In this document: positions 46,727-55,349 of the stretch, in pieces
Position numbering within the stretch: position 1 is the first letter of the stretch
Layout: the number at the start of each line of letters is the position of its first letter
Assembly (NCBI GenBank): GCA_947478455.1
Contig: CANJWR010000005.1
Span: forward strand, 1-59,474
DNA from: Beijerinckiaceae bacterium
GTDB lineage: Bacteria; Pseudomonadota; Alphaproteobacteria; Rhizobiales; Beijerinckiaceae
Direction: 5' to 3'
Length of the DNA: 59,474 bases
Translations under genes and position numbers: made by a program
Notes under the pieces: model-generated
Told to the model about the DNA's origin: nothing
Databases searched by the model: none
Seen by the model: only the letters and a program-made list of their open reading frames with translations

Positions 46727-47182
46727 TTATGCCTCCTGCGAAGCGCGCAGGACGGCGCGAACGACACGGTTATGGGCGCCGCAGCGGCAAAGATTGCCGT
46801 CGAGCGCCTGCCGGATTTCGCCGTCGGTGGGCTTCGGGTTGTTGTCGAGCAAAACCTTCGAGCGCATGATCATGCCGTTCATGCAATAGCCGCACTGGGC
46901 GGCCTGCTCGTCGATGAAGGCCTTCTGGAGCTTGTGCGGCGCGTTGATGTCGCCGAGCCCTTCGAGCGTGGTGATTTCCTGACCAACGACCGAACCGACC
47001 GAGGTGACGCAGGAGCGCACGGCCTGACCGTCGATGATCACCGTGCACGCGCCGCATTGCGACAGGCCGCAGCCGTATTTCGGGCCGTTGAATTTGAGAT
47101 CATTGCGCAGCACGTAAAGAAGCGGCGCATCGTCGGGGGCCGTCACTTCATGTGTGCGGCCGTTTACTTTGAGAGCGGTCAT
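46727..47182 (-). CDS. Molybdenum hydroxylase 2Fe-2S subunit (IorA type)
   Basis: The 151-residue subunit has both [2Fe-2S] domains: plant-type ferredoxin cysteines in YGCGLSQCGACTV plus C58, and the all-helical domain with QCGYCMNGMIM and LCRCGAHNRV. It passes electrons from the molybdenum subunit. Its gene is first in the pair and separated by two bases from the large subunit. A TTGACA hexamer on the minus strand (complement of 47288-47293), about 106 bp upstream, could be part of the promoter. Confidence 0.93.
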   Translation of the reverse strand: MTALKVNGRTHEVTAPDDAPLLYVLRNDLKFNGPKYGCGLSQCGACTVIIDGQAVRSCVTSVGSVVGQEITTLEGLGDINAPHKLQKAFIDEQAAQCGYCMNGMIMRSKVLLDNNPKPTDGEIRQALDGNLCRCGAHNRVVRAVLRASQEA

Positions 47183-47368
47183 TGGGGACCTCGAAACGTT
47201 TCCATGGATGCCAAGAATTCAGTCGCGCATCGGGGGGACTGACCGGGACGCGCGCAGTAAATCGAATCTGCTGATCCTGCGGCGTTTTGTCAATCGAAAC
47301 ACAGCCGTACTGAGCCTCAAATCACGAGGTTTTCAGACGCGACCGTACCGAGCCGGAAAGAATTCCAA

Positions 47369-48385
47369 TTATTGGGACAGTTTTTTTGCCAATTCTACGG
47401 CCGAAGCTGGCGTGTTGCGGATTTCCTGCACAAGACCGACCAGTGTTTCGGCGTCCATCGGGTCGATTTCGAGGTTGCCCTTCGCGGCCTGCGCGAGAAA
47501 CTCGGGGTCTTTCATGGTGGCATGGAAGGCGTCGCGCAGGAGTTTGGCGCGGTCGGCCGGTATGCCCGGCGGCGCGATGATCGGACGGGTGAAGGAATCA
47601 GCCAGCGTCAGAAAGCTGACCGCAGCCTTCAAGTCGTCCGAAATGCCCAGATCGAACACAAGCGGCACGTTGGGCAGAAGCGCGCTTGGCTTTTTGGCAA
47701 ACTGAACGAGGACGTTGACCTTTTTGTTCGCCACCCAGTCCGGCTTCATGGCGGGGATCACGCCCCAGCCAGTGCAATTGCCTTCCGCCTCGCCGCGCTC
47801 CAGCGCCAGCCAGACATCGCTGTTGGAGGGGTAGCCGAGCACAAGTTTCACATGATCGCCGAAAATGGCTTTCATGATCGACCCATAGGCAAGGCCAGCG
47901 CCCTGCGCGGTGCCGCCAATGATGAGCTGCTTCGCCCGAATATCGTCGGCGCTACGGATGCCGGAGCTGCCCCAGGCGAAACAGACCTTGGTGTCGTTAG
48001 ACATGTTGCCGAGCCAGGTGAGTTTGGAAAAATCCACATCCACCTGTTTCGGCTCCAGCACCGACAGATTGATCAGCGTCGGATTGAAAATGCCGATGGA
48101 AGTTCCATCCTTCGGGGCCTGCGCAGATATGTATTGCAGCCCCTTGAGACTCGATGCGCCCGGCATGTTCTTGACGACAAGCGTCGGATTGCCCGGAATG
48201 TGCTTGCCCATGAATTGCGCAAGCGTGCGCCCGTAAATGTCGAAGCCTGCGCCAGGCGGATAGCCGACGATGAATTCCATCGTCTTGCCGCGATAGAAAT
48301 CAGGCTGCTGAGCCATTGCGGGCGCGAGAACTGCTGCGGATACGGCCAAAGCCGCGACCCAGGGGCGGATGCGCGTCAAGATCAT
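47369..48385 (-). CDS. Bug/TctC-type binding protein, orphan
   Basis: The 338-residue precursor has a signal peptide ending at AMAQQ and the Bug pattern FYRGKTMEFIVGYPPGAGFD, then IPGNPTLVVKNMPGASS, an aspartyl segment near LERGEAEGNCTGWG, and APPGIPADRAKLLRDAF. Its first mature residues and ligand loops are strikingly similar to those of the product of 55350-56360 (FDIYGRTLAQFMGKHIPG versus YDIYGRTVGRHLSKHIPG). GGAGG precedes ATG 48385. It is 60 bp downstream of the Rieske oxygenase gene on the same strand and is likely co-transcribed with it. Confidence 0.87.
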   Translation of the reverse strand: MILTRIRPWVAALAVSAAVLAPAMAQQPDFYRGKTMEFIVGYPPGAGFDIYGRTLAQFMGKHIPGNPTLVVKNMPGASSLKGLQYISAQAPKDGTSIGIFNPTLINLSVLEPKQVDVDFSKLTWLGNMSNDTKVCFAWGSSGIRSADDIRAKQLIIGGTAQGAGLAYGSIMKAIFGDHVKLVLGYPSNSDVWLALERGEAEGNCTGWGVIPAMKPDWVANKKVNVLVQFAKKPSALLPNVPLVFDLGISDDLKAAVSFLTLADSFTRPIIAPPGIPADRAKLLRDAFHATMKDPEFLAQAAKGNLEIDPMDAETLVGLVQEIRNTPASAVELAKKLSQ

Positions 48386-48445
48386 CGTTTCCTCCATGGC
48401 GCCGGCCCGTTCGGCCTCGCCCATACCGGCGTCTATTGAGTCAGA

Positions 48446-49717
48446 TTACCATTTGGCGTTGATGCGGTCGCCGAAGACCTCGCGCCAGTCCTGACCATTC
48501 GGAACGAAATCGTCATAGGCGCGCACGTTGCGGTATGTCGAGGGGTCGAGGCCACGAGGCTTCTCGCCGCGCTCGACCGCTTCGATGGCCTCCAGCATCA
48601 AGCGACGCATGGTGATGATGGCCTTGTCGGACGTGCCTAGAAATTCCTTCGAACGGTCGACGATGGGGCCCATGCCCTCCTGCAGCGCATAGTCCTGCGT
48701 GTTGAGGCCCGTGATGCCGGTAAACGTCTTGGTTTTCTGCAACTGACGGTCGATCATGTAATCGTTGGCCAGATTGAGCTTCAGCTTGAACGTGCCGGGT
48801 ATGAGATCGTCCTGCCCGCGCCCCGTAAACTTCTCAATTTCCTCGGCGAATTCCGGCGTGATCGGCACGGAATCATCGAGGCCGGTCATCCAGTTGTAGA
48901 CATAGGTCTGCGTGTCGTCGATCGGCACCCAAAGATGGCCGTCGAGTTTTGGCACGGCCTCGCGTTCCCCGTTGATAGCGGTGATGTTGCCGCGCGCCTG
49001 CTGGAACGGCATGAGGAAGTGATAGACGCGCACCCACGAGCGGCCTTCGCCAGCGTTGCGGGTCGACACGTAATAATAACCGTAATCCGTGCGCTCGAAG
49101 TCGATGCGCGGAGCCTTGTCGCGATTGCGGACTTCGTTCTTGTTCGCGATGTTGTTGTTATGTGCGAAGGACGAATGGGCGGTGTCCAGTCCGCCTTCGA
49201 GACCCTGCAGATAGTTGCAGGCCTCGTAGGTTTTCGACACATGCCGGTGCGTTGCGGGCGTGCGCAGCCATTCGTAGTCGGGCGGATCGGGCTGCAGTTC
49301 TGGCGGCCCCATATAGGTCCACACGACGCCGCCCTTTTCGACGGTCGGGTAGGACTTGATCTTCACCTTCGCCTGCAACGCGGAACCTGCGGGTTCCGAT
49401 GGCATGTCGGTGCAGTCGCCGTCCACGTTGAATTTCCAGCCGTGATAAACGCAGCGCAACCCGCACTCTTCATTGCGGCCAAAGAACATCGGCGCGCGCC
49501 GATGGGGGCAATAGGCGTCGACGAGGCCAATTTTATCCTGCGTATCCCGAAAGGCCACGAGATCTTCGCCGAGCAGCCGCACGCGCACCGGCGCGCCATC
49601 CTTCTCGGGCAATTCGCTCGCCAGCAGAGCCGGAATCCAGTAGCGGCGGAAAAGATTTCCGCCCGGCGTGCCGGGACCGACGCGCACTAAACGCTCGTTA
49701 TCTTCTGGCTTCAGCAT
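48446..49717 (-). CDS. Rieske-type aromatic ring hydroxylase/O-demethylase alpha subunit (LigX-like)
   Basis: The 423-residue oxygenase has a Rieske [2Fe-2S] site with AYCPHRRAP (C70, H72) and CVYHGWKF (C89, H92), and the mononuclear iron site EGGLDTAHSSFAH (H181, H186). The C-terminal region with QDYALQEGMGPIVDRS and FLGTSDKAIITMRR matches the LigX/phthalate-dioxygenase group, in which single-component alpha subunits hydroxylate or O-demethylate aromatic acids. No reductase or ferredoxin gene is adjacent, so these would be supplied from elsewhere. The upstream neighbour is a small cupin. Confidence 0.9.
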   Translation of the reverse strand: MLKPEDNERLVRVGPGTPGGNLFRRYWIPALLASELPEKDGAPVRVRLLGEDLVAFRDTQDKIGLVDAYCPHRRAPMFFGRNEECGLRCVYHGWKFNVDGDCTDMPSEPAGSALQAKVKIKSYPTVEKGGVVWTYMGPPELQPDPPDYEWLRTPATHRHVSKTYEACNYLQGLEGGLDTAHSSFAHNNNIANKNEVRNRDKAPRIDFERTDYGYYYVSTRNAGEGRSWVRVYHFLMPFQQARGNITAINGEREAVPKLDGHLWVPIDDTQTYVYNWMTGLDDSVPITPEFAEEIEKFTGRGQDDLIPGTFKLKLNLANDYMIDRQLQKTKTFTGITGLNTQDYALQEGMGPIVDRSKEFLGTSDKAIITMRRLMLEAIEAVERGEKPRGLDPSTYRNVRAYDDFVPNGQDWREVFGDRINAKW

Positions 49718-49770
49718 AGTGGCTCCCTGCGGGCGCGGCGATGTTTCGCTCGCGCCGGAACTTCAATGTT

Positions 49771-50238
49771 TCAGTATTTGGTCAGGTGGCCTTCGACCAT
49801 CCATTCCTTGTGGGCTTCGAGATTGATGCGTTCGGACTCGCCGTCGCCATCATCCTCGACTGAGACCATCTGCAGAATTTCCAGATCCTCGTCGCCGACC
49901 TTGCTGAAACGATAACGCACGCCGCCGGGAAGATTGACGCCTTCCATCGGGCCGATATCGGCGATCACCTTGTCGCCGAGCCCGTGAAAGATCGCCCTGC
50001 CCTTCAGGACCATCCAGCTCGTTTCCGACTTTGTGTGGTAGTGCAGGTTGTTTTCGCCGCCTTCGCGGACGCACTGGATCAGCACCTGAATCTTCGGACG
50101 GCGGACCAGCCATGTGTTCTGTTTCGGGCGCCCGTTAGGCTCCGGCTTCTGGTATTTGTAGTGCAGGATCTGCGACTCGGCGCGCTCGTGAAAGGCCTGC
50201 CGTTCTTCGGGCGACATATCCTTGGGGTGTTTGGCCAT
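49771..50238 (-). CDS. Small single-domain cupin protein
   Basis: The 155-residue protein has cupin motif 1 GENNLHYHTKSETSWMVLKG (H-Y-H and Glu kept) and motif 2 region VNLPGGVRYRFSKVGDED, where Tyr stands where His is usual. It is the paralogue of the product of 41662-42132. It precedes the Rieske oxygenase gene by 53 bp on the same strand and is probably its operon partner. Its job is unknown; a stabiliser of a catechol product or a small dioxygenase is possible. Confidence 0.75.
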   Translation of the reverse strand: MAKHPKDMSPEERQAFHERAESQILHYKYQKPEPNGRPKQNTWLVRRPKIQVLIQCVREGGENNLHYHTKSETSWMVLKGRAIFHGLGDKVIADIGPMEGVNLPGGVRYRFSKVGDEDLEILQMVSVEDDGDGESERINLEAHKEWMVEGHLTKY

Positions 50239-50328
50239 CGGCGTCTCCCGTTATTTTCCAGCGCACATTTTTGAGATGACATAGCTATATATCGCTTCAG
50301 AGATGGTCAAGGCGACCGGGCGGCTTGG

Positions 50329-51183
50329 TCACCCTGCGGTTGCCTCCACATCCGCCGGCTTGCGACCGGACCAGCGCGACAGACTGACTGCGTATTCATA
50401 GCGCTCGGGCGGATAATATCCGATCATATATTCAACCGGGCGGCTATCGACATCGTGCACGATGCGCGAGACGCGCAGCAAGGGAGCTCCGAATGACACT
50501 TCGAGCCGTTCCGCCAGCACCATATCGGCCAAAGTGGCGGTGACGCGATCCTGGATCAAGTCGATTTTCACGCCAGTCTCTTCGAGAAGAAGACTGAGCG
50601 GCTTTCTGGTGAGCATCTCCGGCGTCCAGGCTTTGGCGATTTCGCCCGGTACATGTGTGGTCAAATGATTGAAGGGCTTACCCTCGAACCGCCAGACGCG
50701 CGTGGCGATCTGCACTTTCGCGCCATCCCGCAAGGCAAGCGACTTCGCCACCATGCCTCTGGCTTCCACGAGATCGAAACCGTGGAGGGTGACTTCCGTG
50801 GCGGGGCGCGCCCGCAGGACGTCAAGAAATTCCTCAACCGAGGGCGCGCGTGCGTTAGGCCGCGCCGCCGCAGTTAGCTTGGCCATTGGACCGCGCGTTA
50901 GGATGCCCTGCGCGACAAAGCGCACCCGGGTTCCGCGGCCCTGTTCGCGCACGACCAGACCAGCGGCAGCCAATTCATTGAGCACCCGAACAGCGGTAAT
51001 CCGCGAAATTCCATAGATTTCGCAGAGTTCACGTTCGCCGGGCAGATATTGGCCTTCCAGATATTCGCCCTCGTGGATTTTGCTGCGAAGGAGCATGAAT
51101 ATCTGATGATATATCGGCGTACGACTCAACGGGCTTTCGTCACCCGAGCCGAAGACCTGTTTGCCGGTCCGCTTTTGCGCCAT
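50329..51183 (-). CDS. GntR-family regulator, HutC/UTRA subfamily
   Basis: The 284-residue protein has an N-terminal winged helix (about residues 20-95; YLPGERELCEIYGISRITAV, RVLNELAAAGLVVREQG) and a C-terminal UTRA domain. It lies upstream of the cupin, Rieske and binding-protein genes on the same strand, and downstream of a larger cupin gene, so it probably controls this set. The start at ATG 51183 has only a weak ribosome site; an in-frame start at 51246 exists but is untypical. Inducer unknown. Confidence 0.92.
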   Translation of the reverse strand: MAQKRTGKQVFGSGDESPLSRTPIYHQIFMLLRSKIHEGEYLEGQYLPGERELCEIYGISRITAVRVLNELAAAGLVVREQGRGTRVRFVAQGILTRGPMAKLTAAARPNARAPSVEEFLDVLRARPATEVTLHGFDLVEARGMVAKSLALRDGAKVQIATRVWRFEGKPFNHLTTHVPGEIAKAWTPEMLTRKPLSLLLEETGVKIDLIQDRVTATLADMVLAERLEVSFGAPLLRVSRIVHDVDSRPVEYMIGYYPPERYEYAVSLSRWSGRKPADVEATAG

Positions 51184-51255
51184 TTTATTCCATTGCCTAG
51201 ACTTTCGAATACTTGAGTAGCCGAGGTTTTGGCGACAGGCAAGCACGAAGAAAGC

Positions 51256-51768
51256 CTAGCGATGCGGCGTATCGCGCTCCAGTGCGTCGCCGATTCCAAG
51301 CGGTTTTGCGTCCACAAGGACAAAAACCATCCGGCAGGGGACCGCGCCCTTGTTGATCCAGGCGTGGTAGGTGCCGCGCTGGACCATAACGTCGCCAGTT
51401 TTCAGCGTCACCATTTCGCCCTTGTCGAGCTCCATGTCGATTTCGCCGGCAAGTACAACGATGTAATCGATGGTTTCCGTGCGATGGCGGCGCGGATGGT
51501 TGCCGGGCGGATATTCGGCGATCATGAATCGCGTGCCGTTGGCGGGCGGATAGGTGCCCAGAATGCGCGCGCCCATGTCTTCGGCGTCGCGCCCGACGGG
51601 CATGTCGGCAGGCGCGCCGTCCGTGCACCACATGAGAGTGGAATATTGATTGGGGCGCGTGGATTTGATGTTCTGCGCAATGTCGTCGATGATGACCGTG
51701 GCTGAGCCATCGGCTTCATGGCCGGTGATGACGCGCCGGATCGGTGTGGCTTTCCATTCCTGACTCAT
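51256..51768 (-). CDS. Cupin-domain protein, third cupin of the island
   Basis: The 170-residue protein shows PPGNHPRRHRTETIDYIVVL, VLAGEIDMELDKGE and the second His in GDVMVQRGTYHAWIN, which is a standard metal-binding cupin core unlike the two Tyr-substituted cupins. GGGGGA precedes ATG 51768; the upstream ATG 51789 is also in frame. It sits 72 bp upstream of the GntR gene and downstream of hisS. Role unknown; similar cupins lie beside aromatic-degradation genes. Confidence 0.75.
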   Translation of the reverse strand: MSQEWKATPIRRVITGHEADGSATVIIDDIAQNIKSTRPNQYSTLMWCTDGAPADMPVGRDAEDMGARILGTYPPANGTRFMIAEYPPGNHPRRHRTETIDYIVVLAGEIDMELDKGEMVTLKTGDVMVQRGTYHAWINKGAVPCRMVFVLVDAKPLGIGDALERDTPHR

Positions 51769-51831
51769 TGGCGCTTCCCCCTGTTTCATGTCGCCCCCGC
51801 GCGTCTCGAAGGACGAGGAAGGAGCAGCCTT

Positions 51832-53412
51832 TCAATACCTCGCCAGCACGTCCTTCACCGCATCCACGAGCTTCTCCGCCGGCACGGCGAATTGCGCGCG
51901 CTGCTTGAGCGCCAGATATTCGTTGCGATCCATATCTTTCGCGGCGGCCGAAACCTGTGCGCCGGCGACGAGATCCTTGATGACGATCTCGCCCTTCTCG
52001 CGCTCGTTCGAGCCCTGAATGATCGCGCAGACCGAACCGCGCTTGTCGGCGTATTTCAATTGCGCATTCATGCCGGCGGACCCGAGATAAAGCTCGGCCC
52101 GAATGCCCGCATTGCGGAGCGTTGTCACGAAGGCCTGATAGGCGGCGATCTGGTCCTTGTCCATCACCAGCACCACGACCGGGCCGCGCGTATCTGCGCC
52201 CGACACGATGGGGGATTTGAGCGCCTTCAGTGCCGCGAAAAGACGTGATACGCCGATGGAGAAACCAGTCGCCGGCACAGGCTCGCCGCGAAAGCGCGCC
52301 ACAAGACCGTCGTAACGTCCGCCGCCACCCACAGAGCCGAAACGTACCGGGCGGCCATGCTCGTCCTTCACCTCGAAGGTAAGTTCGGCCTCGTAAACGG
52401 GGCCGGTGTAATATTCGAGACCGCGAACGACGGAGGGATCGATGATGATTCGCCCATCACCATAGCCGCCACTCTCTACGAGTTGCGAAATAAGTCGAAG
52501 TTCCGCCACTCCTTCTCGAAATATCTGGCTCTTTTCACCGTAAGCTCGATCCATGGCGGACAACATATCGGGCTCCGCGACTTCGCTAGACGAAGCTAGA
52601 GTTTTGATTCGAGGGTTGATGTCAGTCGTTTTTCCGCCGCGATCAAAATCCGTGTTCATACGAAGCTGCAAGAACCACAAAACCAAATTTACTTGATCTA
52701 GTGAGAGCCCCGCCCCCTTTGTAAAATCTCCACTTTCATCCCGCCGACCTTCGCCGAGTAACAATTTCACCCCTGCAGGCCCCAGTCTATCATACTTGTC
52801 GAGGGCCCTAAGCACGACGAGTCGGCGACTAGCATTCTCTTTGCCGTTTAAGCCTATCGCCTCCAATAATCCGTCCAGCACCTTGCGGTTATTGACCTTG
52901 ATCACATAGTCGCCGCGCTTGATGCCGAGCTTTTCCAGCGTATCGGCGGCCATCATGCAGATTTCGGCATCGGCGGCGACCGAGGCCGAGCCCACCGTGT
53001 CGGCGTCGAACTGCATGAACTGACGGAAGCGACCGGGGCCCGGCTTCTCGTTGCGGAACACGAAGCCGGCGCGGTAGCTGCGATAGGGCTTGGCGAGCCT
53101 GTCGTAATTCTCCGCCACATAGCGGGCGAGCGGCGCGGTGAGATCGTAGCGCAGGCTCAGCCACTGGTCGTCGTCGTCCTGAAACGAGAAGACGCCTTCA
53201 TTGGGCCGGTCGAGATCAGGCAGGAATTTGCCGAGCGCCTCGGTATATTCGATGAACGGCGTTTCCACCGCCTCGAAGCCGTAAAGCTCGTAGGTCTCCC
53301 GGATGGCGGCCATCATTTTATTGGTAGCGGCGATTTCGGCGGGGCCGCGATCGGCCAGCCCGCGCGGAAGACGCGCCTTGACGGTGGTGGATTTCGGAGC
53401 TTGATCGGTCAT
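51832..53412 (-). CDS. hisS: Histidyl-tRNA synthetase with atypical central segment
   Basis: The 526-residue class II synthetase charges tRNA-His. It has motif 2 in [19 protein letters not shown] (residues about 118-136), the histidine loop [11 protein letters not shown] (331-341), [13 protein letters not shown] and motif 3 [13 protein letters not shown], with the anticodon-binding domain at the C-terminus. The start at ATG 53412 gives the family length; the open frame to 53601 is low-complexity. Residues about 178-325 are encoded by 52440-52880, which is markedly poorer in GC (48 and 43 percent in two 60-base rows counted by hand) than flanks (67 and 70 percent) and uses codons such as AGA and TTA that are rare nearby. 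Confidence 0.95.
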   Translation of the reverse strand: MTDQAPKSTTVKARLPRGLADRGPAEIAATNKMMAAIRETYELYGFEAVETPFIEYTEALGKFLPDLDRPNEGVFSFQDDDDQWLSLRYDLTAPLARYVAENYDRLAKPYRSYRAGFVFRNEKPGPGRFRQFMQFDADTVGSASVAADAEICMMAADTLEKLGIKRGDYVIKVNNRKVLDGLLEAIGLNGKENASRRLVVLRALDKYDRLGPAGVKLLLGEGRRDESGDFTKGAGLSLDQVNLVLWFLQLRMNTDFDRGGKTTDINPRIKTLASSSEVAEPDMLSAMDRAYGEKSQIFREGVAELRLISQLVESGGYGDGRIIIDPSVVRGLEYYTGPVYEAELTFEVKDEHGRPVRFGSVGGGGRYDGLVARFRGEPVPATGFSIGVSRLFAALKALKSPIVSGADTRGPVVVLVMDKDQIAAYQAFVTTLRNAGIRAELYLGSAGMNAQLKYADKRGSVCAIIQGSNEREKGEIVIKDLVAGAQVSAAAKDMDRNEYLALKQRAQFAVPAEKLVDAVKDVLARY

Positions 53413-53598
53413 CGGTTCGGAAGCCTGCTGGAGTTGCTGGCCTTGTACGGGCGGCGCGACCGGCGGGCAAGCCGGACTATCAGGGCGTCCCCGGCGTACG
53501 CCGGCAGCCGGGCGCGCCGGCTGGCGGCCCCTCGCCCGTCGTGTCAGCAACACCGCCGATCCCCGGCGCGCACGGCGAGGCGGATTTTCGGATAGGCC

Positions 53599-53635
53599 CA
53601 AGGCTGTGTTTGCAGCCTGATCAAGGCTGTGCTTG
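53599..53635 (+). repeat. Two direct repeats of CAAGGCTGTGYTTG
   Basis: The 14-mers at 53599-53612 and 53622-53635 differ at one base (T or C) and are 23 bases apart. The second also forms half of a small hairpin with GCCTTG at 53637-53642. Role unknown. Confidence 0.5.
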
Positions 53636-53695
53636 TGCCTTGATTAAGCCACGCCTGCGGCGGATTGATCCATGTCAGTGCAAAAAAGCCGCGTC

Positions 53696-53721
53696 TTTCG
53701 TATTTGAATATCAATACGAAA
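53696..53721. promoter_or_regulatory. 9-bp inverted repeat, candidate operator
   Basis: TTTCGTATT (53696-53704) and AATACGAAA (53713-53721) are perfect complements separated by 8 nt. The site lies 29-54 bp upstream of ATG 53750, the position of a repressor or activator site. No dedicated regulator gene is adjacent. Confidence 0.45.
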
Positions 53722-53749
53722 CGAAGAGCGACAGCCAAAAGGGATCGCC

Positions 53750-54148
53750 ATGACCGAGCATTATCACGCCGTTATCTGGATCGACCATCGCGAAGCCCGT
53801 GTGTTTCACTTCAACGCACATGACGCCGACGAACATGTGGTTCATCCGCATGATCCGACCGTTCATCTGCACGTGCACGCCAATCAGGTCGGCAGCGGCC
53901 ATGCTCCGGTCGATCAGAAATTCCTGCATCAGGTGACGGACGCTGTTGCAAAGTCGAAGGCCATTCTGATTACTGGCCCCGCAAGCGCCAAGCACGAGCT
54001 GATGAAGCATATGGAGCATCACGATCCGCAGATTGCAAAATGCGTTGCGGGCGTCGAGGCCATCGATCATCCGACCAATGGCGAGCTGATTGCGCATGCG
54101 CGCAAGTTTTTTCGCGCTGCCGACAAGATGACTCCGCAAAAAGCCTGA
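53750..54148 (+). CDS. His-rich small protein (annotated elsewhere as translational machinery protein)
   Basis: The 132-residue protein is unusual: 19 His residues, many in VHPHD, VHLHVH and MEHHDP. It opens with HAVIWIDHREARVFHFNA and carries SKAILITGPASAKHELMKHM in the middle, the arrangement of a small family found in Hyphomicrobiales and named translational machinery protein in databases, with eRF1-like elements. That name is recalled, not proved. A metal-binding or stress role is equally possible. GGGATCG lies before ATG 53750, a weak ribosome site. The cytochrome gene follows after 22 bp. Confidence 0.7.
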   Translation: MTEHYHAVIWIDHREARVFHFNAHDADEHVVHPHDPTVHLHVHANQVGSGHAPVDQKFLHQVTDAVAKSKAILITGPASAKHELMKHMEHHDPQIAKCVAGVEAIDHPTNGELIAHARKFFRAADKMTPQKA

Positions 54149-54170
54149 CCTCAGCCGCCGGGAGAAGACT

Positions 54171-54482
54171 ATGAAAAAGACAGGCGCATTGCTGCTCGGC
54201 CTTGGACTTCTGGCCGCGACGCCCGCCATCGCGCAGGACGCTGCGGCGGGACGTCAGGTTGCGGAAAAAGTCTGTTCGGAATGCCATTTCGTTGATTCCG
54301 TCGACTTCAAGACCAGCAAGGCGCCGGGCCTTCTGGCGGTGGCGCGCATGTCTTCGGTCACAGAGCTTTCCCTGAAGGTTTTCCTGCAGACGCCCCATGC
54401 GGCCATGCCGGCGGTGGCTCTCACCCAGCGTGAACTCGACGATGTCGTGACGTTCATTCTGGGCCTGAAGGGCAATATCTGA
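54171..54482 (+). CDS. Small periplasmic c-type cytochrome
   Basis: The 103-residue precursor has a signal peptide (MKKTGALLLGLGLLAATPAI, cleaved near AQ) and one haem site CSECH (C35, C38, H39). Met79 in PHAAMPAVAL is the likely second axial ligand. It resembles class I cytochromes such as those linked to periplasmic dehydrogenases. Whether it serves the Tat-exported molybdenum hydroxylase 7 kb away cannot be told. Confidence 0.88.
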   Translation: MKKTGALLLGLGLLAATPAIAQDAAAGRQVAEKVCSECHFVDSVDFKTSKAPGLLAVARMSSVTELSLKVFLQTPHAAMPAVALTQRELDDVVTFILGLKGNI

Positions 54483-54485
54483 TCT

Positions 54486-55184
54486 TCAATCCAGAGCGAC
54501 CACGCAGGCCGCCAGAATCGTGCGGCCTGCGATTTCATATTGCTTCCATTCCGCTGTGCAATTGACGGTGGCACCAGCATCCTCGATGCGCGCCCGATCT
54601 TTCGGCTGTTCTAAAATTGCGACTTCGCAGGGATCGCGCCTGAAGCCTGTGCGGCGTGCCTTCAGCCAGGCTTCCTTCATGGTCCAGATGCGTAGAAACG
54701 CGCGTACGCGGGCTGCGGGATCGAGCAAAAGCAGAGCGGTTCGTTCAACCGGATGCAAAACAGTGTCTACAGGCTCGATTGTTTCATCGAGTATTTCAAG
54801 ATCGATCCCGACGGGCTTCACAGCGCAAACCAAAGCGACAAGATCGCCGCGTCCAGCCGTCGAAATCCATAAGCCTTTGCTCGGCGCTACGACGCGCGGC
54901 GCTCCCTCCGGATCGTAGGAAACGATCACGCTTTCGCCCGCGCAACCAGTCTGATTGCCTACAAAAGCTCGCAGCAACGAGCGCCTTTCCTGAAAACGTG
55001 AGCGCCCGGAAGCGCCCGGAAAGGCGCGGTCGGCATCGTCTTCACGCGTAGGTGGCAACACGCAAGACGGCTTCAAACGCGGATCGTCCAGCGACGCAAC
55101 AAGCACAGACGCAAAAGCTGATGCGCTTTGCGAAGGCTCATTCCGCCACTCGATCTGCATTTCCGGCGACAAAGTTTGCTCCAT
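54486..55184 (-). CDS. 4'-phosphopantetheinyl transferase superfamily protein (Sfp type)
   Basis: The 232-residue enzyme would attach phosphopantetheine to carrier proteins. Typical Sfp/AcpT motifs are VGIDLEI (Mg ligand Asp and Glu) near residue 125 and the WTMKEAWLKA motif near residue 165. No NRPS or PKS genes are in the window, so its targets are elsewhere. It ends three bases from the convergent cytochrome gene. Confidence 0.85.
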   Translation of the reverse strand: MEQTLSPEMQIEWRNEPSQSASAFASVLVASLDDPRLKPSCVLPPTREDDADRAFPGASGRSRFQERRSLLRAFVGNQTGCAGESVIVSYDPEGAPRVVAPSKGLWISTAGRGDLVALVCAVKPVGIDLEILDETIEPVDTVLHPVERTALLLLDPAARVRAFLRIWTMKEAWLKARRTGFRRDPCEVAILEQPKDRARIEDAGATVNCTAEWKQYEIAGRTILAACVVALD

Positions 55185-55349
55185 GCGGCCCGGCGGCCAT
55201 CATGCCTTGCTATACGAACATGCGCGCTTTCGCCATGGCGAGGCACCGAACAGGACGATTGCCTCGTTTCGCTATTTCTCAAACGCGCGTTAAGCTCCCG
55301 GAATCGGAAAACGATACGCCGCCAATGAGCGGCTCAGGGAGGACTACCC

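Larger units (their letters stand above)
53413..53749. other. Intergenic region upstream of hisS with repeats and a palindrome
   Basis: The 337-bp gap between hisS and the divergent His-rich gene begins with GC-rich low-complexity DNA. It holds two copies of CAAGGCTGTGYTTG (53599-53612 and 53622-53635), a CAAGGC...GCCTTG hairpin (53622-53642), and a perfect TTTCGTATT...AATACGAAA inverted repeat (53696-53721). No gene or RNA was recognised. Confidence 0.5.

Noticed and set aside
50281..50293. ATAGCTAT and TATATA stretch upstream of the cupin gene as GntR operator
   Set aside because: Too short and AT-rich by chance in a promoter; no second copy found.
53413..53601. 63-residue N-terminal extension of hisS
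   Set aside because: Arg/Pro-rich, not seen in the family; ATG 53412 gives the standard length.
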